Shown here: positions 8,680 to 17,270 of the stretch, piece after piece
Layout: the number at the start of each line of letters is the position of its first letter
Numbering within the stretch: the stretch's first letter is position 1
NCBI GenBank assembly: GCA_900549625.1
Contig: URPE01000008.1
Coordinates: 1-36,088 of the forward strand
Source of the DNA: an uncultured Mycoplasmatota bacterium
Lineage (GTDB): Bacteria; Bacillota_I; Bacilli_A; RF39; UBA660
Reading direction: 5' to 3'
Length of the DNA: 36,088 nucleotides
Translations under genes and position numbers: made by a program
The notes under the pieces: model-generated
The model's input: the letters and a program-made list of their open reading frames with translations, nothing else
What the model was told of the DNA's origin: nothing
Database searches by the model: none

Positions 8680-10129
8680 CTTTTTTACCTCCTGCCGTCA
8701 TTCCTTCAAAATTCATATTTTTCTCTAAATTACGTGCAATAGAAAGAACTATTTCATCTTCATAACAATTACCTGTTATATTAACACCAACTGGTAAGCC
8801 ATTAATAAGCCCATTTGGAATAGTGATAGATGGGAATCCTCCAAAATTACCAATTTGCAAATGTTCTTCTAGTATCTCGGTATTTTTATCTAAAATATCG
8901 GTTGCCCCATCTAACTTTTTAGCAGGTCCAGATCCAACTGGTAATACCACGGCATCATACTCTTTAAATAGATCTTTATATGCATCGACAATTAATCTTC
9001 TTACTCTTTGTGCATTTCTAAAATAACGATCTTGATTTTCTTTTTGTAAAACATAAGAGCCAATTACAAAGCGACGTTTAATTAAAGATGAGAAACCTTT
9101 TGTACGGTGGTCTTTCATCATATCGATGTAGTTATCGCCTTTCCCACGTGGGCCAAAGATAATACCTGTTAAGTTACTCATATTACTTGTTGCTTCGGCA
9201 CAAGATATGATTACGTATGTGCTAGCAACAGCCTTTAATAAGTTATCATCAACACTTACTTCATCAACGGTATAACCAATACTTCTTAATTTTTCTACTG
9301 TATCCTTAAAGTTACTTAAATGACACTTTAATTCTTCACTAGCACTAGGATAACGATTAATATCGCAAATTTCTTTAATATAACAAAGTTTTTTACGGCC
9401 TAAGTCTTTATCACATGCCTCATATAAATGAATATTACTAGAATCCCAAGTAGTCATATCATTTTTATCAAGGCCTTTCATTGCATCTACAACTAGGGCG
9501 GCATCTTTAACACTACGTGTTAAAACACCACAGTGATCTAAACTTGAAGCAAAAGCAAATAACCCATAACGGCTAATCATGCCATAAGTAGGTTTATACC
9601 CTACAATACCACAGTAAGCTGCAGGTTTTCTAATCGAGTCTCCTGTATCACTACCAGTGGCATATGGAAAACATCCGGCACTTACCGCACAAGCAGAACC
9701 GGCGCTAGAACCGGCTGTCATACGTGTTTTATCCCAAGGGTTTCTAACTATCCCTGTATGACAAGTTGTTCCAGTACCTCCCATACCAAATTCATCCATT
9801 GCGCACTTACTAACCATCACTGAACCATGTGAATCTAAATTTAAAATACTAGTTGCTGTAAAAAATGGGACATAGTTTTTTAAAGTATTAGATGAACCAG
9901 TCGATAAAACGCCTCTGGTTGAATAATTATCTTTGCAGCCATAGGGAATACCTGATAACACGTCTTCGGTAACTAGACTCCCTTTTTTATCATCTAAAAT
10001 AGTTACAAAAGCGTTAAATTCATCATTTACTTCATGACACTTCTTAATACTTTCCTTAACTAATTCATCACTTGTAATTTCGTTATTTTTTAAAGCTTCA
10101 TGAATTTCTAAAATACTTTTATTTAACAT
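8672..10129 (-). CDS. gatA: Asp/Glu-tRNA amidotransferase subunit A
   Basis: Amidase subunit that releases ammonia from glutamine. The Ser-cis-Ser-Lys triad can be placed at Lys66 (GCKDN), Ser141 (TAGSSAGSA) and Ser165 (SDTGDSIRKP), with the same spacing as characterised GatA proteins. The residue before the nucleophile is Asp164 rather than the usual Gly, which is unusual. The ATG abuts the gatC TAA stop, with AAAGGTGGTGG inside gatC as the ribosome site. Length 485 is normal. Confidence 0.97.
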   Translation of the reverse strand: MLNKSILEIHEALKNNEITSDELVKESIKKCHEVNDEFNAFVTILDDKKGSLVTEDVLSGIPYGCKDNYSTRGVLSTGSSNTLKNYVPFFTATSILNLDSHGSVMVSKCAMDEFGMGGTGTTCHTGIVRNPWDKTRMTAGSSAGSACAVSAGCFPYATGSDTGDSIRKPAAYCGIVGYKPTYGMISRYGLFAFASSLDHCGVLTRSVKDAALVVDAMKGLDKNDMTTWDSSNIHLYEACDKDLGRKKLCYIKEICDINRYPSASEELKCHLSNFKDTVEKLRSIGYTVDEVSVDDNLLKAVASTYVIISCAEATSNMSNLTGIIFGPRGKGDNYIDMMKDHRTKGFSSLIKRRFVIGSYVLQKENQDRYFRNAQRVRRLIVDAYKDLFKEYDAVVLPVGSGPAKKLDGATDILDKNTEILEEHLQIGNFGGFPSITIPNGLINGLPVGVNITGNCYEDEIVLSIARNLEKNMNFEGMTAGGKKDE

Positions 10130-10426
10130 TTATCCCACCACCTTTGGTACGACGATTTCAGCCCCATCTTCATCGCCACTATTTTGTAAAAGTTCATCGA
10201 TTGGTACAGACTCTTCTGGTTCATCTTCTCTAAGAACATATGTAAAATCATCTAGAGCATGAGTCATTGGTTCTACTTTGCTTATATCAGGTATTTTGGT
10301 AACACTACTAATAGAAGCATCAATAATATCAAATTCGCTTAAAATCATGTCTTTTTCTTCTTCTGTTAAACCAATAAGTAACTTATCAGCATAATCATCT
10401 ATCATTTCTTTTGTAAATTTACTCAT
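10130..10426 (-). CDS. gatC: Asp/Glu-tRNA amidotransferase subunit C
   Basis: The 98-residue stabilising subunit that wraps around GatA and the GatB interface. It has the typical N-terminal helix (DYADKLLIGLTEEE) followed by PMTHALDDFTYVLREDEP, matching the family's P..H......LR.D. It overlaps aspS by 4 bases (ATGA) and abuts gatA. Confidence 0.94.
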   Translation of the reverse strand: MSKFTKEMIDDYADKLLIGLTEEEKDMILSEFDIIDASISSVTKIPDISKVEPMTHALDDFTYVLREDEPEESVPIDELLQNSGDEDGAEIVVPKVVG

Positions 10427-12177
10427 TTTTTTATCTCCTCAAACTTAATTTTTAATTCTTTTAATTGTAACGGTGTAAGCGTACTAGGTGACCCCATTAA
10501 GTTATCAGCTCCACTTGTACTAGTTGGGAAGGCTTGCACTTCTCTTAAATTTTCTTCGTCAAGTAAAAGCATTAGCATACGATCAATTCCAGGGGCCATA
10601 CCACCATGTGGAGGACAACCATATTTAAAAGCTGTATATATTGAATTAAAACGTTTTTCAACTTCTTCTTTTGTGTAACCCACTATTTCAAAGCCTTTTG
10701 TTAAGCTTTCTAAATCATGATTTCTTATGGCGCCTGAAGCCATTTCATAGCCATTGCAAACAAAGTCATATTGATAAGCTAAAATACTTAAAACATCATC
10801 GTTATCATAATCTTTAATACCATGATGTGGAAGACTAAATGGATTATGACAAAACTCTATTTTTTTCTTTTCATCATCATATTCAAACATTGGAAAGTCT
10901 TTTACTATACATAGTTCAAATCTATTTTTATCAATAAGGCCTAGTTTTTCCCCAAGATAAGTTCTAATTAACCCAGCATATTTTCTTGCTGTTTTAATGT
11001 TTCTATTTGCTATAAAAAACATAACAGAATTTTCTTGCATATTAAAGTTTTTAATTAAAGATGTTCTTTCTTCTTCGCTTAAGAATTTATCAATAGGTCC
11101 TTTTAAAGTACCATCTGCCATAACAGTTAAATAACCAATCCCAGGCATACCAATGCTACTTGCATAATCTACAATATCATTAAACCAACTATTAGGTTTA
11201 TCACCAATATTATCTACTACAATAACTTTAACAACACTTTTACTAAATGGTTTAAAAGTTGTATTTAAAAGTTCCTTGCTGGCATCTTTAATAATAAGGG
11301 GATTTCTTAAATCTGGTTTATCAGTTCCGTAACTTTCCATAGATTCTTGGTAACTTAGTCTTCTAAAAGGTATGTTACTTACGCTTTTATTAGAAAACTT
11401 TGTAAATACATCATGAAATATTTCTTCCCCAACCATCAAAACATCTTCTTCTTCACAAAAGCTCATTTCCATATCAAGTTGATAAAATTCTAAAGTTCTA
11501 TCACTTCTTGCATCTTCATCACGAAAACAAGGAGCTATTTGAAAGTACTTAGCAAAGCCGCCACACATTAATAATTCTTTGTATATTTGTGGAGCTTGTG
11601 GTAAAGCATAAAATTTACCTGGAAAATTTCTACTTGGAACAACAAAGTCTCTTGCTCCTTCTGGACTTGATGCGGTTAAAATTGGTGTTTGCACCTCTGT
11701 AAATCCCATATCATACATTTTATTTCTTAAAAAATGTAAAAGTTCACTTCTTAATTTAAAGTTTTTAGCCACACTCTTATTACGCATATCAAGATAGCGG
11801 TATTTTAGTCTTACGTCTTCACTTATATGTTTACTTTGTCTTACTTCAAAAGGTAAAACATTTAAAGATTTACTTAATACTTCTAAATCACTTACTAATA
11901 ATTCAACCATACCAGTTTTAATGCCTTCATTAACTGTTTCGGCATCACGTTTTCTAATTACACCTGTAACTTTAATAACGCTTTCTCTTGTTATCCCATT
12001 AAATATAGAATCATCATTACTAACAACTTGTAATATGTCTGTATTATCTCTTAAATCTAAGAATAAAACGCCTCCATGATCACGGATATTTTCAACCCAG
12101 CCGCTTAAAGTAACACTTTTTCCAACATAACTTTCATCTATTTCTTCACATAAACAATTTCTGTAAATATTATTCAT
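10423..12177 (-). CDS. aspS: Aspartyl-tRNA synthetase, possibly non-discriminating
   Basis: Bacterial-type class II AspRS with an OB anticodon-binding domain (about 1-105), a catalytic core and an inserted GAD domain (about 290-400). The start is ATG 12177 after AGGAAGGTGATTGTA; the longer frame overlaps asnS. In the OB domain it reads RDHGGVLFLDLRD. The His at this position is the residue described for non-discriminating bacterial AspRS (for example Pseudomonas), where discriminating enzymes usually have Leu. The enzyme may therefore also make Asp-tRNA-Asn, which GatCAB next door could amidate. Length 584 is typical. Confidence 0.96.
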   Translation of the reverse strand: MNNIYRNCLCEEIDESYVGKSVTLSGWVENIRDHGGVLFLDLRDNTDILQVVSNDDSIFNGITRESVIKVTGVIRKRDAETVNEGIKTGMVELLVSDLEVLSKSLNVLPFEVRQSKHISEDVRLKYRYLDMRNKSVAKNFKLRSELLHFLRNKMYDMGFTEVQTPILTASSPEGARDFVVPSRNFPGKFYALPQAPQIYKELLMCGGFAKYFQIAPCFRDEDARSDRTLEFYQLDMEMSFCEEEDVLMVGEEIFHDVFTKFSNKSVSNIPFRRLSYQESMESYGTDKPDLRNPLIIKDASKELLNTTFKPFSKSVVKVIVVDNIGDKPNSWFNDIVDYASSIGMPGIGYLTVMADGTLKGPIDKFLSEEERTSLIKNFNMQENSVMFFIANRNIKTARKYAGLIRTYLGEKLGLIDKNRFELCIVKDFPMFEYDDEKKKIEFCHNPFSLPHHGIKDYDNDDVLSILAYQYDFVCNGYEMASGAIRNHDLESLTKGFEIVGYTKEEVEKRFNSIYTAFKYGCPPHGGMAPGIDRMLMLLLDEENLREVQAFPTSTSGADNLMGSPSTLTPLQLKELKIKFEEIKK

Positions 12178-12190
12178 TACAATCACCTTC

Positions 12191-13561
12191 CTAAAATTCA
12201 CAAGATCCTGGCACCCTAGGGTACGGGATAACATCTCTTATATTTTCTACTCCGGTAAGATATATTAATAGTCTTTCAAACCCCATACCAAAGCCAGAAT
12301 GTACACAAGTGCCATATTTTCTTAAATTAATGTACCAATCCATTTCTTCTTCATTCATATTAAGTTCATGCATTCGTCTAGTTAGTTTAGTCATATCTTC
12401 TTCTCTTTGACTGCCACCCATTAACTCACCAGCACCTGGTACTTCAAGGTCTACTGCCCTTACTGTTTTATTATCACTATTTTGTTTCATATAAAATGCT
12501 TTAATATCTTTGGGCCAATCTGTTATAAATACTGGTCCCCCAAAATATTCTGTAATATATTTTTCATGTTCTTTTTGAATGTCTTCACCATATTCTGGTA
12601 CATGTTCAAAAGTAACTTTAGCATTACGCAAAATAGTTATAACCTCTTCATGAGTTACTCTTGTAAATTTACTTTTTAATAAATTATGTAATCTATCTAA
12701 TAAACCATTTTGCACAAACTTATCAAAGAAAGCCATTTCATCTTTACAACGTTCTAAAACATATCCTACAATAAACTTTAACATATCTTCTTCAATATCC
12801 ATAAGTCCTTCTAAATCACAAAAAGCAATCTCAGGTTCTATCATCCAAAATTCTGCTGCATGTGTTTTCGTATTGGAATTTTCTGCTCTAAAAGTGGGAC
12901 CAAAAGTATAAACCTTAGAAAAAGCCATTGCAAATGTTTCTGCTTCTAACTGTCCAGACACTGTAAGACTCGTTTTTTTACCAAAGAAATCTTTACTATA
13001 ATCAATCTCCTTAATATTTTTATTATCAAAATGGATAGTTGTTACTTGAAACATTTCGCCTGCTCCTTCACAGTCACTAGCTGTTATTAAAGGGGCATGA
13101 AAATATACAAACCCATGACTTTGAAAGTATTCATGAATAGCCATCGCAGCAACACTTCTAACTCTAAATACTGCTTGAAACAAGTTAGCTCTTGGTCTTA
13201 AATAACTAATACTTCTTAAAAACTCTTTTGAATGCTTCTTTGGTTGCAATGGGTAATCACTTGGGCAATCACCTAAAACTATTATTTTTGAGGCTTTAAG
13301 TTCAATATCTTGGCCTTTACCATCACTTTTAACTAAAGACCCAGTAACTTCTATAGAAGATCCATTGGTAATGTGTGGTAATGAAGAAAAATCATCGGTA
13401 TCTTTATCATAAACAATTTGTAAATGTTTAAACGCTGTTCCATCAGAAAAATCAATAAAACCAAATTCTTTTTGAGGACGATGATTTCTTACCCAACCAT
13501 GAACAGTAACCTCTTTACCAATAAGTTCTTCTTTTATCCTAAATAATTCATCTAAATACAT
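12191..13561 (-). CDS. asnS: Asparaginyl-tRNA synthetase
   Basis: Class IIb enzyme charging tRNA-Asn directly. The start is ATG 13561 after GGAAAGGAATGG; the longer frame would run into the T-box terminator. It has the N-terminal OB domain (VHGWVRNHR...FIDFSDG) and core motifs FRAENSNTKTHAAEFWMIEPE and GFGMGFERLL. No GAD insertion is present, which separates it from bacterial AspRS. 456 residues. First gene of the Asn T-box operon; aspS begins 13 bases after its stop. Confidence 0.97.
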   Translation of the reverse strand: MYLDELFRIKEELIGKEVTVHGWVRNHRPQKEFGFIDFSDGTAFKHLQIVYDKDTDDFSSLPHITNGSSIEVTGSLVKSDGKGQDIELKASKIIVLGDCPSDYPLQPKKHSKEFLRSISYLRPRANLFQAVFRVRSVAAMAIHEYFQSHGFVYFHAPLITASDCEGAGEMFQVTTIHFDNKNIKEIDYSKDFFGKKTSLTVSGQLEAETFAMAFSKVYTFGPTFRAENSNTKTHAAEFWMIEPEIAFCDLEGLMDIEEDMLKFIVGYVLERCKDEMAFFDKFVQNGLLDRLHNLLKSKFTRVTHEEVITILRNAKVTFEHVPEYGEDIQKEHEKYITEYFGGPVFITDWPKDIKAFYMKQNSDNKTVRAVDLEVPGAGELMGGSQREEDMTKLTRRMHELNMNEEEMDWYINLRKYGTCVHSGFGMGFERLLIYLTGVENIRDVIPYPRVPGSCEF

Positions 13562-13570
13562 ATTAACCAT

Positions 13571-13783
13571 TCCTTTCCAAAATAAAAACCTAGATAAAAC
13601 GTAAGGACGAGAATTCTCGCGGTGCCACCTTACTTTACCTAGGGTACTCTTTCTTGTTATAACGGACACTCCGTTCTTAAGTATTAAAGAACTGTTTTTC
13701 TATTTTTCTTTATGTGGCATTTCCAGCAATCTAGCCTTCTCTTTTCATAAAGGGATAAAATATACTCGTTTCTTTCTTAAGAT
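13571..13783 (-). promoter_or_regulatory. T-box riboswitch, asparagine specifier
   Basis: The leader carries GATTGCTGGAAATGCC in Stem I, and a probable specifier AAC (Asn) at 13696-13694 within GAA-AAAC-AGTTC. CCGTTATAAC follows, then the core AAGGTGGCACCGCG. The terminator is long: CCTAGG and GTAAGG pair with CCTTAC and CTAGG around an inner CGAGAATTCTCG hairpin, then TTTTTATTTT. It controls asnS, aspS and gatCAB. Confidence 0.92.
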
Positions 13784-13789
13784 AAATAT

Positions 13790-13818
13790 ATTTTATAGTA
13801 TTTTAAAACCTAAGTCAA
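13790..13818 (-). promoter_or_regulatory. Promoter of the Asn T-box operon
   Basis: TTGACT (13818-13813), a 17-base spacer, and TAAAAT (13795-13790). It begins only 3 bases after the stop of the upstream lectin-like gene. Confidence 0.7.
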
Positions 13819-13820
13819 TA

Positions 13821-15449
13821 TTAAATTTCAAGTGTAAACGGATCACTTTCTGATCCTGTACCAGAAGAGATTTTAACATTTGATGTCAGATAAACTGTTG
13901 GACAAACGCTACAGTTGTACGAAATGTTGTTGTGGACAGAGCCTAAGGAGTACACAGAGAACACATAGTTCGCATTGTAAGAGGACGCAAACGGCGACAA
14001 TGTCCATTGATAACCACTATTAAATAACCAATCATTATTATAACAATCACTTACATTATCATCATCCCAATTGTATAGGTCTTTATTTAAACATGCTGAC
14101 CGATCTGTTGTACTGCCACCGCTTGTTGCGTAACCGTAATCAGAGGGATACATTAAACCAACCTTACCCGTCCATGTCGTTGTTCTTTCGACTGTATCAT
14201 TACATAATTTACCGCTTTTATATGCAGTACCAGCACAAATTTTGCCAGCATTATTACTTCTTTCATATGTATATAAATGTTTTGTTAATCCTCCGCTCGC
14301 AAAGTTTCTTTCGTTACTTCCTGTATTCCATAAAGCATTCCCTATTAATGTTTTTAATTTGTCTTTTATACCTGTACTTGTAAAATTACAACTTGTTGTA
14401 CTATTATCGTCTTTGTAATAACATTTTCCTGATTGGTTATTCCAATATAATGAACCACCTACTGTCTCACTTTCATATCCTGGATTTAATAGTTTCATTA
14501 GATCAGCTTGACTCCATTCATTTACTCCATATCCATAATTGATACTTGGATCACTTGTGTCCCATGAATAACTACCTATTGATTCTGAGCGAATTAATTT
14601 TACTCTATCTTCCTTATTTCCAGCGCCATCATCAACACTCTTCATTGTTCCAATTATTCGCCATATATCACCATCGATACTGACGTAGTTATTTGGATTA
14701 GTCCCTATATATCTTGTGTTACCATAATCATCTACTGCTAAATTTATTGAATCATAATCAGCTAACATAGTAACTGCATCAGTAACTTTTTCCCCAATTA
14801 TCTCTGGAGCAGTTTTTTCAAGTATTAACTTAACACTTATTTCTCCACTAAAGCTTTTACCTTGTTGAGCGTCTTGATTACCATTATTCTTGTAACAATA
14901 TACTAAGTAATAGGTGGTCTTAGATAATGTGCTATTATCAAAGTCTCTTTGTTCTAATATTATTTTATCTTTATTTTGTAAAGCTTTTGTACCATATACT
15001 TTCTCTGGTGTACCATTTAAGACTACACTATCTTCTTTATAATATTGTTTTGTGGTGCCACCACTTATTGTGCTACTACCATCTTTAATAGTAACGTTAT
15101 TAGTAGCAGTATCTGTTGATTTATAAAGCGTTATTTCAACATCGCTACCAAAAGACTCATCAAGTATTCCTTTTAAATCTATTTCATAGATGCCTTTACC
15201 AGATGTGCTATTTTTTTCAATTGTAAATGTTTGGATACCACATTCACCTGGTAATAAGTCACCACTTGTGTAGACTTTTGTTCCTTCCCACTTAATGTTA
15301 CCTAAATCTTCTGTTACGATATTTAAGTCCTTATCATTTCCACTTGTCTTATTTACTGTAGCAAAATAAGCATAAGAGGCGCCTACAGCACCTACTAATA
15401 CTAGTAATAAAATTACTACAGCTATTATTATTGATTTTTTTTCTTTCAT
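13821..15449 (-). CDS. Secreted C-type-lectin/DUF6273-like protein with a DGR-like variable C-terminus
   Basis: A 542-residue surface protein of unknown ligand. The N-terminal hydrophobic helix (6-29) ends in GASYAYFAT, like SipW-dependent TasA/camelysin-type signals. Residues about 30-215 look like a beta-sandwich. The C-terminal half starts near DDYGNTRYIGTNPNNYVSIDGDIWRIIG and ends WTLSPF...VCPTVYLTSN, the layout of DUF6273/FGE-lectin folds. It is closely related to the end of the 955-residue protein at 19880-22747. Its last coding stretch (VR1, see separate entry) is GC-rich and varies mostly at codon positions 1 and 2. Promoter with a G10 spacer. GTGAGGT precedes ATG 15449. Binding or adhesion is inferred. 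Confidence 0.85.
   Translation of the reverse strand: MKEKKSIIIAVVILLLVLVGAVGASYAYFATVNKTSGNDKDLNIVTEDLGNIKWEGTKVYTSGDLLPGECGIQTFTIEKNSTSGKGIYEIDLKGILDESFGSDVEITLYKSTDTATNNVTIKDGSSTISGGTTKQYYKEDSVVLNGTPEKVYGTKALQNKDKIILEQRDFDNSTLSKTTYYLVYCYKNNGNQDAQQGKSFSGEISVKLILEKTAPEIIGEKVTDAVTMLADYDSINLAVDDYGNTRYIGTNPNNYVSIDGDIWRIIGTMKSVDDGAGNKEDRVKLIRSESIGSYSWDTSDPSINYGYGVNEWSQADLMKLLNPGYESETVGGSLYWNNQSGKCYYKDDNSTTSCNFTSTGIKDKLKTLIGNALWNTGSNERNFASGGLTKHLYTYERSNNAGKICAGTAYKSGKLCNDTVERTTTWTGKVGLMYPSDYGYATSGGSTTDRSACLNKDLYNWDDDNVSDCYNNDWLFNSGYQWTLSPFASSYNANYVFSVYSLGSVHNNISYNCSVCPTVYLTSNVKISSGTGSESDPFTLEI
13890..14009 (-). other. Candidate DGR variable region VR1
   Basis: Starts at the CAATGG (Gln-Trp) codons at 14009-14004 and runs toward the 3' end. 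Aligned without gaps to VR2 for 22 codons (13991-13926), 11 codons differ at position 1 and/or 2 but keep the same third base, always C or T. The blocks GTG-TTC-TCT-GTG and GGC are identical. This is what adenine-specific mutagenesis of AAC/AAT codons in a shared template gives. Beyond codon 22 the two regions differ by an indel and align less cleanly. No template repeat or reverse transcriptase is in the window. Confidence 0.7.
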
Positions 15450-15477
15450 CTCTATACCTCACTTCTATTACAAATAC

Positions 15478-15509
15478 ATTATAACCCCCCCCCCGCAAGT
15501 GATTGTCAA
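15478..15509 (-). promoter_or_regulatory. Promoter with G10 spacer tract, probably phase-variable
   Basis: Perfect consensus TTGACA (15509-15504) and perfect TATAAT (15483-15478) are separated by 20 bases that include ten consecutive G (C10 on the plus strand at 15485-15494). A spacer of 17 would need seven G, so slippage in the tract would tune the promoter of the lectin-like gene starting at 15449. Confidence 0.8.
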
Positions 15510-15521
15510 GAAAAATTTTTT
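15502..15521. repeat. 20-base direct repeat, copy 1
   Basis: ATTGTCAAGAAAAA followed by T6; its mate at 15887-15906 has A6-T5 instead of A5-T6. Copy 1 contains the -35 box and the A/T-rich upstream part of the G-tract promoter. Both copies are in the same orientation, 385 bases apart. Confidence 0.6.
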
Positions 15522-15732
15522 GTTAAATAACATATTAAAATTTCCTGAAAACAAAATAAAATGATTGATTATTTTGTTCAATTAAAAGCAAAAAAACTCC
15601 ACTATATATTAGTTCAAATTTGACCCAGATCTTCTAAAGTTTTCTGAGCGCCACTCATATAACAGTATATTAACTACAATTTTTTTCCTACTAATTAATT
15701 CAGAATTTTATATTATCAGTAGCACCAATTAA

Positions 15733-15797
15733 AAGAAAAATAGGGCGCCATCAAAAAAGACAGTGCCCTTGCAAAAGTATTTCTACTTTTTCTTCAC
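15733..15797 (-). ncRNA. Candidate small RNA with GAAA-loop hairpin and terminator
   Basis: Intergenic, about 65 bases. It contains a 7-bp hairpin AAAAGTA-GAAA-TACTTTT (15790-15773). This is followed by a terminator, GGGCACTGTC pairing with GATGGCGCCC (15768-15743) around six T, one mismatch, then TATTTTTC. A promoter lies just upstream (15832-15804). No open reading frame of use is inside. It lies divergent to gspE. Function unknown; it could also be only the stub of a short leader transcript. The rest of the gene-free stretch 15510-15732 shows nothing I can name. Confidence 0.45.
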
Positions 15798-15803
15798 ATG
15801 ACA

Positions 15804-15832
15804 ATAGTACCACATAAAAATAACTATATCAA
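15804..15832 (-). promoter_or_regulatory. Promoter of the candidate small RNA
   Basis: TTGATA (15832-15827), a 17-base spacer ending in TGG (extended -10), and TACTAT (15809-15804). Confidence 0.5.
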
Positions 15833-15886
15833 ACTATTTTATAGATTATTTCCAATAACATATTTTCTACCTTTAAATCACTTTAA

Positions 15887-15906
15887 ATTGTCAAGAAAAA
15901 ATTTTT
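15887..15906. repeat. 20-base direct repeat, copy 2
   Basis: Near-identical to 15502-15521. It also carries a minus-strand TTGACA, but no -10 box lies at a workable distance, so it is not called a promoter. Confidence 0.6.
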
Positions 15907-15919
15907 ATCATTAATTGAA

Positions 15920-15948
15920 TTGTATTCCTTATCAATTCATGATAAAAT
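15920..15948 (+). promoter_or_regulatory. gspE promoter with palindromic operator
   Basis: TTGTAT (15920-15925), a 17-base spacer and TAAAAT (15943-15948). A perfect palindrome TTATCA-ATTCA-TGATAA at 15929-15945 covers the spacer and the start of the -10, a natural repressor site. Confidence 0.6.
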
Positions 15949-15978
15949 TATTAAAGAATAAAAGGATTGGTGACTAGT

Positions 15979-17262
15979 ATGTTTACAGAATATGATTATC
16001 AAAATCAACCTATAGTAGATATAGTTAATAATATGCTTATTGATGCTGCTAGAAAAAGAGCGAGTGATATTCACTTTGATCCTACGCCAACAGTTCTAAA
16101 TGTTCGTATTAGAGTTGATGGTGAATTAATACTTTATGCAACTGTTCCTGAGTCCGTTAAGAAAAACTTAGTAACTAGAGTTAAAATTATTTCTGGTATG
16201 AATATCACTGAATCTCGTATCCCGCAAGATGGCGCTATTAAAATGCAAGTTGATGGTAAAGACTTAGACCTTCGTGTTTCTACACTACCAATAGTCTATG
16301 GTGAAAAAGTTGTTATTCGTCTTTTAGATTATAGTTCAACACTAAGTACACTAGAATCCTTAGGTTTCTCTGATAAAAACTTAGAAAAAGTCAAAAAAAC
16401 AATGACTAAACCAAATGGTATAATTTTAGTTACTGGTGCTACTGGTACCGGTAAATCAACTACTGTTTACGCGATGCTTCAAGCCTTAAATACAATTGAA
16501 AGAAATATTATTACTGTTGAAGACCCTGTCGAAATGAAACTATCTGGTATTAATCAAGTACAAGTTATGAGTGAAATTGGTCTTACTTTTGCTAGTGCTC
16601 TTCGTTCTATTTTAAGACAAGACCCTGATATCATTATGATCGGTGAAATAAGAGATAGTGAAACAGCCAAAATTGCTGTTCGTGCATCTATCACTGGTCA
16701 CTTAGTATTATCAACAATCCACACTAATAACTCTCTTACCACTATCGAAAGACTTACTGATATGGATGTTGAAAGATACTTACTAGGTTCAGCCCTAGAA
16801 GCTATAATCTCCCAAAGACTATGTAAAAAACTATGCCCTAAATGTCGTTCCGAAAGAGAAACAACCCCTTATGAAAAAAGAGTATTTAAAGAAGCGCTTG
16901 GCATGGATATTGAAAAAATATATAAACCTGTTGGTTGTGATTCTTGTTACAAAGGTTATAAAGGACGTATTGCTCTTCATGAAGTATTATTACTTAACCA
17001 AGATATCAGAGACGCTATTGTAAACAACACTCCAAAAGAACAAATAAGAAACCTAATCTACAAAAATGGTAATACAACAAGCCTTCTTGATGATGGTCTA
17101 ATAAAAGTAATAAATGGTTTAACTAGTTTTGAAGAAGTACTAAGAGTCATTGATGTTGAAGATGACTTAGGTGAAGAACAAAAAGAACTTAAAAATGCCA
17201 TTTATGGTAAAGGTATAAAAAAAGAAGAAATATCTTCTTCCATAGAAACTCTAGAATTCTAG
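15979..17262 (+). CDS. Type IV pilus/competence-type assembly ATPase (GspE/PilB/ComGA family)
   Basis: Cytoplasmic hexameric ATPase that powers extension of type IV pili or competence pseudopili. From ATG 15979 (427 residues), the N2-like domain reads ASDIHFDP...VRIRVDGEL, and the Walker A is GATGTGKS at 153-160. The Asp-box/Walker B is DPDIIMIGEIRD (215-226), and the His box includes STIHTN. Four Cys at 286, 289, 320 and 323 form the GspE zinc motif. The N1 domain of long PilB proteins is missing, as in ComGA. The start is chosen because GGTGA sits 5 bases upstream; TTG 15967 and GTG 15970 are alternatives. Prepilin peptidase and GspF lie convergently next to it. Confidence 0.93.
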   Translation: MFTEYDYQNQPIVDIVNNMLIDAARKRASDIHFDPTPTVLNVRIRVDGELILYATVPESVKKNLVTRVKIISGMNITESRIPQDGAIKMQVDGKDLDLRVSTLPIVYGEKVVIRLLDYSSTLSTLESLGFSDKNLEKVKKTMTKPNGIILVTGATGTGKSTTVYAMLQALNTIERNIITVEDPVEMKLSGINQVQVMSEIGLTFASALRSILRQDPDIIMIGEIRDSETAKIAVRASITGHLVLSTIHTNNSLTTIERLTDMDVERYLLGSALEAIISQRLCKKLCPKCRSERETTPYEKRVFKEALGMDIEKIYKPVGCDSCYKGYKGRIALHEVLLLNQDIRDAIVNNTPKEQIRNLIYKNGNTTSLLDDGLIKVINGLTSFEEVLRVIDVEDDLGEEQKELKNAIYGKGIKKEEISSSIETLEF

Positions 17263-17270
17263 AGTTTTTT
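17247..17270 (+). terminator. Terminator overlapping the gspE stop
   Basis: A perfect 20-base palindrome AACTCTAG-AATT-CTAGAGTT at 17247-17266 runs into T6. It contains the gspE stop codon and meets the 3' end of the convergent prepilin peptidase gene. Confidence 0.85.

Noticed and set aside
12482..12679. Plus-strand frames lying opposite serS, asnS, aspS, gatA, dnaG and the lectin genes
   Set aside because: They are antisense shadows of well-identified genes with unlikely protein composition and no ribosome sites.
15485..15494. Poly-C tract as a sequencing error
   Set aside because: Tract length may be imprecise, but its exact placement between perfect -35 and -10 boxes argues that it is real.
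15888..15893. Second minus-strand TTGACA as a promoter
   Set aside because: No -10 box at 16-19 bases and no gene directly downstream; kept only as part of a direct repeat.
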